From contig JAUWFS010000003.1 of NCBI GenBank assembly GCA_030606805.1, positions 1 to 44,826 on the forward strand: a stretch of DNA of 44,826 nucleotides, read 5' to 3'. Positions 23,671 to 31,406 of this stretch are shown here, piece by piece; within the stretch, counting starts at the first letter, position 1, and each line of letters begins with the position of its first letter. A model generated the notes under the pieces. The model saw only the letters and a list, made by a program, of their open reading frames with translations, was not told the DNA's origin and did not search any database. This DNA is from B13-G4 sp030606805. GTDB taxonomy: Bacteria; Desulfobacterota; Desulfobacteria; Desulfobacterales; ETH-SRB1. A program made the translations under genes and the position numbers.

Positions 23671-24660
23671 TTGGCGAAAATTTTGATGGTAGATGATGAG
23701 AAGCACATGCTCAAGCTCTTCATGCTGTTCTGCAAGCGGATACTGAAATATCTGCTTATATCCGTCATCGCACTCTCTTTGCTGATTCTTGAGACCACTG
23801 CCCTTGAGGGAGCCATGCAGGGCGTCTATATGGATAATGACGCCCACTTTGCTATTGTGATTCCCACGGACTTTGAAAAAATGCCGGAAAATCGTCTTCC
23901 CGCTGGTTTACCTGATCATCCGGGATATGGGAAGTGGTACGAAGACGCCATAAAACAGTATGATACGACCTTTGTCTGTCGTGATCGTGAGAATGAAACA
24001 GGCAGAGGAAATAATAGACTTGCCTTCATAGGTATCAAGACTTACAAGCATGAGAAAAAGCGCCTCAAGGTCTTCACGGATTATCTTACGATAGATGAAT
24101 TCTTTAGTCTGAAACAGATCAAGCAATTCAGCAATCTTATAAAAAAAAGACTTATCGAAAAAGGGGCAAAGAATGTCATCGTAGAACCCTCGATCTTGTA
24201 TAAAGACCAGAACAGCTTCGGTTTTGCTTGCAGCTACAGGCTCCCGGAAGGAGTCGAGGCAAAAGAATTCCACAGGGTCTTTTTGGGACGAACCTGCCTG
24301 GTCTATCTTGACCTTTATCTGTTTGCCGCGGGTGATTCCGCCCCATACATAAAGACGTTTCGAAATGTGGCTGATTCACTGGAGTTTGAACCGGGCTTTG
24401 AGGCAAAAGACTCATACGTTGACGCCAGTGTGAAGAAAGTCGGGTCGTATGAGATCTTCGGTATCGGGCTCTACAAGATCGGAGAGTCCCTGATACACAT
24501 TATATTGATAATATTCCTTTTCAACCTGGCGCTTGACTATTTTATTAATCCGAGAAAGATACGTTACAAAGTAGAATTCATTCTAAAAAACAAGAAAAAA
24601 GTGAGGCTTGCAACAGTCCCGGCAGGGATATTGCTGTATCTGTTTTGCAGTTATTTCTGA
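23671..24660 (+). CDS. Membrane protein of unknown function beginning with a response-regulator stub
   Basis: With the TTG at 23671 (AAAGGGGAAAG upstream) the 329-residue product begins with AKILMVDDEKHMLKLF, the unmistakable first strand and helix of a receiver domain. It switches at once to MLFCKRILKYLLISVIALSL, a membrane anchor. The rest is an extracytoplasmic domain with no motif I recognise (GYGKWYEDAIKQYDTTFVCR; FACSYRLPEGVEAKEFHRVF). Two hydrophobic C-terminal segments follow (ESLIHIILIIFLFNLALDYF and ATVPAGILLYLFCSYF) around a basic loop. The simplest reading is a deletion joining the start of a receiver gene to a membrane-protein gene; translation may really begin at the ATG at 23722. 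It is the last gene of the transporter/two-component cluster. Confidence 0.65.
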   Translation: MAKILMVDDEKHMLKLFMLFCKRILKYLLISVIALSLLILETTALEGAMQGVYMDNDAHFAIVIPTDFEKMPENRLPAGLPDHPGYGKWYEDAIKQYDTTFVCRDRENETGRGNNRLAFIGIKTYKHEKKRLKVFTDYLTIDEFFSLKQIKQFSNLIKKRLIEKGAKNVIVEPSILYKDQNSFGFACSYRLPEGVEAKEFHRVFLGRTCLVYLDLYLFAAGDSAPYIKTFRNVADSLEFEPGFEAKDSYVDASVKKVGSYEIFGIGLYKIGESLIHIILIIFLFNLALDYFINPRKIRYKVEFILKNKKKVRLATVPAGILLYLFCSYF

Positions 24661-24674
24661 AACCAATAACTGCA
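24646..24674. terminator. Hairpin between convergent genes
   Basis: TGCAGTTATT (24646-24655) and AATAACTGCA (24665-24674) form a perfect 10-bp stem with a 9-base loop that includes the stop codon of the plus-strand gene. The minus-strand gene ends at 24678. There is no strong T-run on either side, so termination efficiency is uncertain. Confidence 0.35.
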
Positions 24675-24677
24675 TGG

Positions 24678-25082
24678 TCATCTCCCCTTTGCATAAATTA
24701 TTCTATACTGCCAGGGAATCGTTCCGAATGGTTGTCTTGCGCTTGAAAGGTCAATGTACTCGACTATATCCCTTGCCTGTCCAGGAGGAACATCAAGCCA
24801 GATGACCTTGTCCCGTTGCTCAATGATATTGCCGTCTGCATAGTCAAGGAGGGTTATCTCCAACGCCATTTCCGTGAGAACAAGCTCAGTTGATCTGTTT
24901 ATGACTCTTCCCGCTATTCTATGAGAGAACGCACATGGGGGCAAAAGTCTGAAGCCAACCAACTCGATTTCAGTGATCGATATTCTATGCTCTCCGCCAA
25001 AAGGCAAAAGGGAACTCGCTCCCCTGAAGAATATTGCCAGTACAATCAGAAAGATGATAAGTATGATCCATCCTAAGCTCAT
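24678..25082 (-). CDS. Membrane-anchored protein with FxLYD-like domain
   Basis: A 134-residue protein with one N-terminal transmembrane helix (about 5-19, WIILIIFLIVLAIFF) and a periplasmic beta-rich domain: ELVGFRLLPPCAFSHRIAGR, VINRSTELVLTEMALEITLL, and a closing LDVPPGQARDIVEYIDLS. The pattern of a short anchor, G.V.N.S....., D.DGN and a P-G-Q turn resembles the FxLYD/DUF3426-type immunoglobulin-like domains of unknown function. It starts 25 bases after comEC ends and is the last gene of a murA-comEC-orf unit. It has no known link to DNA uptake. Confidence 0.6.
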   Translation of the reverse strand: MSLGWIILIIFLIVLAIFFRGASSLLPFGGEHRISITEIELVGFRLLPPCAFSHRIAGRVINRSTELVLTEMALEITLLDYADGNIIEQRDKVIWLDVPPGQARDIVEYIDLSSARQPFGTIPWQYRIIYAKGR

Positions 25083-25107
25083 CTTACTATGTCCTCGCCC
25101 GCTGCCG

Positions 25108-27669
25108 CTATTCGTTCAGAACTTTTTTTGGTCTTTCCTGACAAAACGGCAAAACCCTAAGAAATCTTCCATCTGTTGATATTGTGACAGCTCCGTGGCT
25201 GTCGGTGCGTAGTATACGGCACCCCCGATCTTTATATTTTTTTAAAACCGATGGATGCGGGAATTTATATCTGTTTCTCCAGCCTGACGAAAAAATTACA
25301 GTTTCCGGCTTAACGCTATCAACAAAGGATTTACTGCTCGATGTTTTGCTGCCGTGATGAGGAGCTATAAGGACATTGCTTTTTAAATCATCTCCTGAAA
25401 TTGCAACAAGCTCTTTTTCTGCTTTGGTCATAATATCGCCCGGAAAAAGAAAAGATTTTGATCCAAATTCAACTTTTATCACCAAAGAGTTGTTATTTAA
25501 ATTCGACCACGTTCTCTTATTATTATCCATATAATCACCAGCCGGATAAAGAAGCTTTAACTGAGCACTATTGATAGTGTGTGTTCTTGATATCTCTTTG
25601 AATTCAGGCAGATGAATTGCCTTTTTTTTAATAATTTCCATGAATTTTCGATATCCAATAGTATCTGCTGTATCACAGTTAGCCCACACACTTTTCACAT
25701 TGAAATTTTCAGCAATATACAAAAGTCCGTTCAAGTGATCGCTGTTTGGATGGGAAAGAATAAGAGTGTCAATTGTTTTAATTTTTTTACGCCATAATAA
25801 CGGGGCAATTACACTTTCGCCAACATCAAAGACCGAGTTGTCAGAAAATCCACCGCCATCTATAAGCAAATTAAAACCTTCCGGCATTTCCACAAGAGCT
25901 GAACTGCCCTGCCCCACATCAATGATTGTAATCCTCAGATCATCATGCCAGAACCTGTTATAAAACCAGTAACAAGTATCGGCGGCACAGGCAATAATTA
26001 CTACTACTATTACAACAGCTAATACTTTTTTCGTTCTGGAATTATTTAATTTTCCTTTCAGCTTTACTTTATTATCTATCTGATGTGTTCCTCCAGGAAG
26101 TTTATCTTTTTCACCGGCATTTTCATGGTGAATACCAAACAAGTTCAATACTGCCCAGCCCAGCACATAATAGCAACAAATCTCAAAATAAGTCGGGGTT
26201 ACAGTCTTTATTGAGGCAAAAGGTAAATTAGAAAACCATACCACAATATCAAGAGCTTTAGCCAGCAATTCAGAATTTGCATTTATGCACCATGCAGCCC
26301 CGTAAACGCTTACCGGATATAGCAGTACCGAAAACAATCCCAAGGGAACTACAATAAAACCTATAATAGGCACAACAAACAAGTTTGCCAGGAGACCAAC
26401 AAAAGAAACCTGGTTGAAGTAAAACATTAAAAGCGGAAGTGTTCCCAGGATTGCGAAAAGCGAAGTCAATAAAAAGAGATACACTTTTTTCCGGAGTTGA
26501 AAGAGTACTTGTTTTCTATTCTTGCTTTTTATGCGTATTCTGGAAAGGCCATATATTATTGCAAGAACAGCCATAAATGAAAGCTGAAAAGAAATCGAAA
26601 AAAGAGAGGGAGGATGAACAACAAGAATTATCATTGCAGCTATTGCCAGTGTATTTATTGGGTCATGTTCTCTTTCAAAAAGAAATGTCAGCAAAAAAAT
26701 AGTAACCATAATTACTGCTCTTTGTGTAGAAGGAGACAACCCTGAAAGTAAGCCATAGATAAATACAGGAAAAAGAGATAAAATAGCTGCAACCTTTATG
26801 GTTAATCCATTCCAGAGAAAATATTTAAAATATGAAAGTATCCATTTGAAAAAGAAAAATGCGACTGTTGCTACAATTCCTATATGAAGTCCTGAAATTG
26901 CAAGGATATGACCTGCACCGGCCCGGTTGAATGCCTCCCTTAAGTTTTTTGAAATACTATTTCTATCTCCAATTATAAGGGCTTTTAATACACCCCTTTT
27001 ATCGCCCTCCCCTGTATTGTCGATAAGATCGGAGATCCTGCTGCGGGCATCTGCTATTGTCTTTTTTATACCTTTTCCTGAATTTCTTTTTATAACAATC
27101 AGATCTTTTCCACTCACATAAGAGGTTCCCCAAATCTCCTTGAATGCCATGTATTTTTTATAGTCAAACCCTCCAGGATTTTTGAAATTTCTGATAGATC
27201 TGAGCTTGCCTGTAAAGGAAACTTTGTCGCCAATTGAAAGATTTGGGGAATTTCCTCTAACTGTTACACGGATTTTCCCTGTAACTGGAAAATTATTATC
27301 CTTATCTTCTCCAAGAGTTCTGGTCTGTAAAATTAATTTCAGTCTATCTTTGTATATTATAGGACTTTCGTCGATTAAACCGACAATTATCCATTTTCGT
27401 AAATCTAAAAAATTAGTGATATGATTTGAGGGGAATTTAGGAGCCACCCACGGCTGCAAGGAAAGATACCCAAAAGCAAAAAATAAAATAACAGGTAAAA
27501 TTAATGCGGTTTTTCTCTGAAGAATGAAATATAGTATTAAGCCTGTACATACAAAAATGACAAAATACGCATAAACTTTATGACCTGGCAGCCATGAACC
27601 ACAGGCTATGCCCAGCATCAAAGATACCAGGATTGGGATAACAGGGCGAGAATAAATCTTGCCAGTCAT
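25108..27669 (-). CDS. comEC: ComEC/Rec2 DNA-internalisation protein
   Basis: An 853-residue polytopic membrane protein for transport of single-stranded DNA into the cell. The N-terminal region has helices and the DUF4131 OB-like domain (KIRVTVRGNSPNLSIGDKVS). The central competence domain begins at GVLKALIIGDRNSISKNLRE and contains HILAISGLHIGIVATVAFFF. The C-terminal part is a metallo-beta-lactamase-like domain with TIIDVGQGSSALVEMP, LLIDGGG and the metal motif HPNSDHLNG (first His at 640), then APHHGSKTSSS. Length and domain order are those of full ComEC, so natural DNA uptake is possible if pilus genes exist elsewhere. It starts 5 bases downstream of murA. Confidence 0.93.
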   Translation of the reverse strand: MTGKIYSRPVIPILVSLMLGIACGSWLPGHKVYAYFVIFVCTGLILYFILQRKTALILPVILFFAFGYLSLQPWVAPKFPSNHITNFLDLRKWIIVGLIDESPIIYKDRLKLILQTRTLGEDKDNNFPVTGKIRVTVRGNSPNLSIGDKVSFTGKLRSIRNFKNPGGFDYKKYMAFKEIWGTSYVSGKDLIVIKRNSGKGIKKTIADARSRISDLIDNTGEGDKRGVLKALIIGDRNSISKNLREAFNRAGAGHILAISGLHIGIVATVAFFFFKWILSYFKYFLWNGLTIKVAAILSLFPVFIYGLLSGLSPSTQRAVIMVTIFLLTFLFEREHDPINTLAIAAMIILVVHPPSLFSISFQLSFMAVLAIIYGLSRIRIKSKNRKQVLFQLRKKVYLFLLTSLFAILGTLPLLMFYFNQVSFVGLLANLFVVPIIGFIVVPLGLFSVLLYPVSVYGAAWCINANSELLAKALDIVVWFSNLPFASIKTVTPTYFEICCYYVLGWAVLNLFGIHHENAGEKDKLPGGTHQIDNKVKLKGKLNNSRTKKVLAVVIVVVIIACAADTCYWFYNRFWHDDLRITIIDVGQGSSALVEMPEGFNLLIDGGGFSDNSVFDVGESVIAPLLWRKKIKTIDTLILSHPNSDHLNGLLYIAENFNVKSVWANCDTADTIGYRKFMEIIKKKAIHLPEFKEISRTHTINSAQLKLLYPAGDYMDNNKRTWSNLNNNSLVIKVEFGSKSFLFPGDIMTKAEKELVAISGDDLKSNVLIAPHHGSKTSSSKSFVDSVKPETVIFSSGWRNRYKFPHPSVLKKYKDRGCRILRTDSHGAVTISTDGRFLRVLPFCQERPKKVLNE

Positions 27670-27674
27670 TTTTA

Positions 27675-28928
27675 TTATTCTTTTACACGCTTTATGGCTG
27701 CTCCCAGACCGGCAAACTTTTCCTCAAGCGCTTCATACCCGCGATCCAGGTGATAGACACGATTTACCTCGGTTTTGCCCCGGGCAGCAAGACCGGCCAG
27801 TATCAGCGAAGCACTTGCTCTAAGGTCACTTGCCATAACCGGCGCACCTGAAAGCATTTTTACCCCTTTTACCATTGCAGCATTGCCGGCTATAGTAATA
27901 TCAGCACCCATTCTTTTTAACTCACTTACATGGATAAAACGGTTTTCAAATACTGTTTCAAATATCAGGCTCAGACCTTTCGCAACAGACATTAGAACCA
28001 TGAACTGTGCCTGCATATCACTAGGAAAACCTGGATATGGGAGTGTTTTTACATCAACACTTGCTATATTATCTATTCCCTTAACACTCATGTTTTTCCC
28101 ATCAATTTTTATCCTTGCCCCCGTTAAACTCAATTTGTGAATAACGGCTTCAAGATGATCCGGCTCGGTGCCTAAAAGCTTTACATCACCTCCGGTCAAA
28201 GCTGCTGCAACCATGAATGTTCCGGTTTCTATACGGTCAGGAATTATTGAAACCGATACAGGACTTAAAGAAGAAACTCCAGTTATAGTAATTTCGGAGG
28301 TACCGGCCCCACTTATATCAGCCCCCATCTTGTTTAAAACATCAGCAAGAGCTATTATTTCGGGTTCACGAGCTGCATTATGAATAACTGTGCTTCCTTT
28401 TGCTAAAACAGCAGCCATCATAATATTTTCAGTACCTGTTACGGTAGCTATATCCAAATAAATTTCGCTCCCTTTAAGTTTTTTGGCATAAGCTTCAACA
28501 TAACCGTGCTTTAATTCAATGGATGCGCCAAGACTTGCCAGCCCTTTAAGGTGCAGATTGATTGGCCGCGCGCCTATAGCACACCCTCCTGGCAATGATA
28601 CCCGAGCCTTTTTGAGACGGACAACAAGAGGACCGAGAACCAATATAGAAGCGCGCATTTTCCTAACCAGATCATACGGAGCTTCATGATTTAAAACATT
28701 GCTTGCATCTATCTTAACAACATCTTCATCTGTCTCGATTTTTGCGCCAAGATGTGAAAGAAGTTGTTTTATACTTTCAATGTCCTTTAGATTTGGGACA
28801 TTTGAAAAAGTACATAATCCATCAGTAAGCAGAGATGAAACCAGGATCGGAAGCGCAGCGTTCTTAGCTCCGCTGATATTAACCTCGCCTGTAAGAGGTC
28901 GTCCCCCTTCAACTATAATTTTATCCAT
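27675..28928 (-). CDS. murA: UDP-N-acetylglucosamine 1-carboxyvinyltransferase
   Basis: This enzyme makes the first committed step of peptidoglycan synthesis, transferring enolpyruvate from PEP to UDP-GlcNAc. The 417-residue product is full length and carries Lys22 in SGAKNAALP, the PEP-binding and fosfomycin-target Cys116 in LPGGCAIGARP, DLRASASLILAGLAA and HLDRGYEALEEK. With Cys rather than Asp at the active site, it belongs to the fosfomycin-sensitive class (family knowledge). A weak AAGG site precedes the ATG at 28928. Transcription probably starts in the 90 bases between the qrc terminator and the gene, a stretch that contains part of repeat C. Confidence 0.96.
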   Translation of the reverse strand: MDKIIVEGGRPLTGEVNISGAKNAALPILVSSLLTDGLCTFSNVPNLKDIESIKQLLSHLGAKIETDEDVVKIDASNVLNHEAPYDLVRKMRASILVLGPLVVRLKKARVSLPGGCAIGARPINLHLKGLASLGASIELKHGYVEAYAKKLKGSEIYLDIATVTGTENIMMAAVLAKGSTVIHNAAREPEIIALADVLNKMGADISGAGTSEITITGVSSLSPVSVSIIPDRIETGTFMVAAALTGGDVKLLGTEPDHLEAVIHKLSLTGARIKIDGKNMSVKGIDNIASVDVKTLPYPGFPSDMQAQFMVLMSVAKGLSLIFETVFENRFIHVSELKRMGADITIAGNAAMVKGVKMLSGAPVMASDLRASASLILAGLAARGKTEVNRVYHLDRGYEALEEKFAGLGAAIKRVKE

Positions 28929-28965
28929 CTTATAACCTTCGTACGTAATCTTTTAGCCTTATGAA

Positions 28966-29004
28966 CAGAAATTTGAAAACTCAAAAGTAACTTGTTAACA
29001 ATTA
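28966..29004. repeat. Solo end of repeat family C
   Basis: CAGAAATTTGAAAACTCAAA and the following AGTAACTTGTTAACAATTA match the outer part of the right arm of the element at 18782-19064 (read on the minus strand) almost exactly. The inner part and opposite end are missing. It lies in the murA promoter region. Confidence 0.7.
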
Positions 29005-29020
29005 ATAGAAACCTTCAAAC

Positions 29021-29066
29021 AAAAAAGCGCTTTACCACATTTTAACAATGAGATAAGCGCTTTTTT
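29021..29066 (-). terminator. Rho-independent terminator after the qrc operon
   Basis: AAAAAAGCGCTT (29021-29032) and AAGCGCTTTTTT (29055-29066) form a 12-bp stem with a 22-base loop. Reading from the minus strand the stem ends in a run of T. It lies 29 bases downstream of the last gene of the qrc unit and before murA. Confidence 0.75.
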
Positions 29067-29094
29067 TATATTATTTTGTGGATATTGCCTGATT

Positions 29095-29253
29095 TTAGTG
29101 GTGATGCCCGCCTTTACCCTGCATTGTATCAATAATAGACTTTAAAATACAGTAAGTCATTGTAATGCCTATAATTGTTAACGCATACCACAAACCACCC
29201 ATGAATACCATATGACCAACATCCCAAATCCATTCAAATGAAAACGGAAACAT
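29095..29253 (-). CDS. 52-residue single-pass membrane protein of the qrc operon
   Basis: A short gene with an excellent ribosome-binding site (TAGGAGGTTAAAAT before the ATG at 29253), starting only 11 bases after qrcD stops and followed by the operon terminator. The product begins MFPFSFEWIWDVGHMVFMGG, has one hydrophobic helix (about 15-36), and ends QGKGGHHH. The length, single helix and His tail suggest a small accessory or stabilising subunit of the Qrc complex. The four characterised Qrc subunits are QrcABCD, so this would be an extra one (inference from position). Comparison across other qrc loci would show whether it is conserved. Confidence 0.8.
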   Translation of the reverse strand: MFPFSFEWIWDVGHMVFMGGLWYALTIIGITMTYCILKSIIDTMQGKGGHHH

Positions 29254-29264
29254 ATTTTAACCTC

Positions 29265-30497
29265 CTAAGGATTCAATTCCCGTTCCTGGGGGAATATAGG
29301 TAAATAACGGAATGATATCATAACCAGAATAATACCGTACGCTACAGGAAGAATAGTTGTTGCAACTTCCTGCCAGCTAGGAATATACATAACCCAAGTT
29401 TCAAAAGTCATAACAGGAATCGCCATTACCTGCAACACCATTACCCAGCGATTAAGTAAAACACCGATACAGGCCAGCAATACTGCTGTAAACAGCAACG
29501 TAGAATTATTTCGCCCCTTAGGTGTAAGAAGTATCAAAGCCGGCACAATTCCACAGACTACTATCTCAACTATAAGAATCCAGATTCCATAAAAAGGATT
29601 ATTGGAATAAAAATCAATTAGATTAAAACCTCTGGCAGGAGCTGTAACCGTAGCCCAGTACCAGGTATCAATAATTTTTGCAATAACGTATGTCCCCATA
29701 GTCCAGCCGGATATCTTGGCCAGCAGATCTATAACATTTTGCTTGACCAGCTTCTTTTTTGTAATTTTTTCAATCAGCCTTGTCACAAATAGTGTAAAGC
29801 ACGGTCCATAGGCTGCTGCCGACCAGGTAAAGAGAAAGAATGTCCACGGCCAGATAAACACCCCTTCTCTAAAAGAAAATGGACGCCCATAAAGAACTGC
29901 CGGGGTTCCGCCAAGTGATCCCTGATGGAAAAAGGAAAGGAAGGCACCGGTTGCTGCAAATATTACCATTACCTCGTGCATATTGTGTGCAAGATTATGA
30001 AGGAATGGAACTTTATTAATCTGACGGTTTTCAAGAATAAGCGGTATATATTCGATAATAAGAACTGCAAAATAACATGAAAGACAAAATGCCACTTCCG
30101 TCAACATTGAGTGGACGTTAGCATGCCAGAATATAAACCAGCTCCTCAAGGGCTGTCCAACATCTATTGCAAGAATTAAAAGTGCGGAGCTGTAACATAT
30201 AAACCCGATAAGAACGGCGCAGTTAATAATATTCTTCAGCTCATCCTTTCCAATAACATATCTTAAAAATCCCGTAAAAAAAGCTCCGCCGCCAAGGGCA
30301 ATAACCCCAAGGTCAGCCCAGATCCATATTGCAAATCCATAGAAATCATTCATATTTGTCTGATTAAGTCCCTTTAACCAGATAAGCAGCATAGCGTAAA
30401 CGCCCCACAACAGTACGCCACCGACTAAAATGATTCCTATAGCAAATTTCCCAAATGAACAGCGTTTAACTCCCTCGGGTATTAATGCTGAATCCAT
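29265..30497 (-). CDS. qrcD: Menaquinone reductase Qrc, NrfD-like membrane subunit
   Basis: The integral membrane, quinone-interacting subunit of the Qrc complex, which takes electrons from periplasmic type I cytochrome c3 (fed by hydrogenases and formate dehydrogenases) to the menaquinone pool. The 410-residue product is a PsrC/NrfD-family protein with about ten transmembrane helices (for example FAIGIILVGGVLLWGVYAML at 18-37). Conserved segments include IDVGQPLRSWFIFWHANVHS, GAFLSFFHQGSLGGTP and LNRWVMVLQVMAIP. GAGGAG lies about ten bases before the ATG. It is the fourth gene in the order qrcA-B-C-D, 69 bases after qrcC. Confidence 0.92.
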   Translation of the reverse strand: MDSALIPEGVKRCSFGKFAIGIILVGGVLLWGVYAMLLIWLKGLNQTNMNDFYGFAIWIWADLGVIALGGGAFFTGFLRYVIGKDELKNIINCAVLIGFICYSSALLILAIDVGQPLRSWFIFWHANVHSMLTEVAFCLSCYFAVLIIEYIPLILENRQINKVPFLHNLAHNMHEVMVIFAATGAFLSFFHQGSLGGTPAVLYGRPFSFREGVFIWPWTFFLFTWSAAAYGPCFTLFVTRLIEKITKKKLVKQNVIDLLAKISGWTMGTYVIAKIIDTWYWATVTAPARGFNLIDFYSNNPFYGIWILIVEIVVCGIVPALILLTPKGRNNSTLLFTAVLLACIGVLLNRWVMVLQVMAIPVMTFETWVMYIPSWQEVATTILPVAYGIILVMISFRYLPIFPQERELNP

Positions 30498-30566
30498 AAG
30501 TTATGTACTCCTCAAAATTCGCAGTTAGTAATTCTTTAACAAATTTTTTATCTATTGTTTCTGATT

Positions 30567-31391
30567 TTAGTGGCGATAATTTTTTGCAAGATCTTCATTA
30601 TTAATATAATTATCACCTGCTTGCCTTACCCATTCACGGCTTGACATATAATAAACTTTGGGATTTGTGCCAAGTCTTTCAAGAAGCCGAAAAACATTGG
30701 GATTCCCTGGTCGTCCACCATGCTTATTATCAGGCTTGGCCAGTTGATGCACCTTATGCTCCGGATTGTTCAGATCACCAAATGTAATGGCGCCGGCAGG
30801 ACACGCCTGAGCACAAGAGGTCTGATATTCATCCTCTTCAAGTACTGTCCGTCCTTCGAGATATGCTTTGTCCATTGCTAATTGATATCTGTGGAAACAA
30901 AAACTGCATTTTTCTACAACACCTCTCATTCGAGGTGAAACATTAGGACTAAGATATTTAGTCGATTCCTCCGGCCACACCGGATCCCACCAGTTAAAAT
31001 AACGTGCATGATACGGGCATGCAACCATACAATATCTGCACCCAAAGCAACGGGTATAAATCTGGCTTACAATCCCGGTCTCATGGTTATAGTCTGTTGC
31101 GGTTGCCGGACAAACAGACACACATGGTGCATGTCCATGTTCTCCCTCACAATGCATACATGGTCTAGGAAGATAACAAATTTCAGCTTCAGGATAGGGT
31201 TTTCCATTTGTCAGTTTATAGACTCGCATCCATGCAATGCTGTCCAGTTTGTTAGATTCATCCTCCTTGAACGGCACATTATTCTCAGCCATACAAGCAA
31301 CCATGCAGGCTCCGCAACCAGTGCACTCGTCCAGGTTTATGACCATTCCATACTTTTTGGCTTTTTTGTGTTTGCCTTCTTCTTTCATCAA
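30567..31391 (-). CDS. qrcC: Menaquinone reductase Qrc, iron-sulfur subunit
   Basis: A periplasm-facing ferredoxin-like subunit that wires QrcA/QrcB to QrcD. The 274-residue product has four cysteine clusters in the pattern of DmsB/PsrB/HmcB-type proteins: CTGCGACMVACMAEN (Cys23, 26, 29, 33), CMHCEGEHGHAPCVSVCP, CFGCRYCMVACPYHARYF, and CSFCFHRYQ...CAQACP. Four iron-sulfur centres fit the characterised complex. It lacks its own signal peptide, so it is probably exported together with the Tat-signal-bearing QrcB (inference from related complexes). Two consecutive ATGs open the gene. It starts 15 bases after qrcB. Confidence 0.92.
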   Translation of the reverse strand: MMKEEGKHKKAKKYGMVINLDECTGCGACMVACMAENNVPFKEDESNKLDSIAWMRVYKLTNGKPYPEAEICYLPRPCMHCEGEHGHAPCVSVCPATATDYNHETGIVSQIYTRCFGCRYCMVACPYHARYFNWWDPVWPEESTKYLSPNVSPRMRGVVEKCSFCFHRYQLAMDKAYLEGRTVLEEDEYQTSCAQACPAGAITFGDLNNPEHKVHQLAKPDNKHGGRPGNPNVFRLLERLGTNPKVYYMSSREWVRQAGDNYINNEDLAKNYRH

Positions 31392-31406
31392 AACCTCATA
31401 TTCAAG

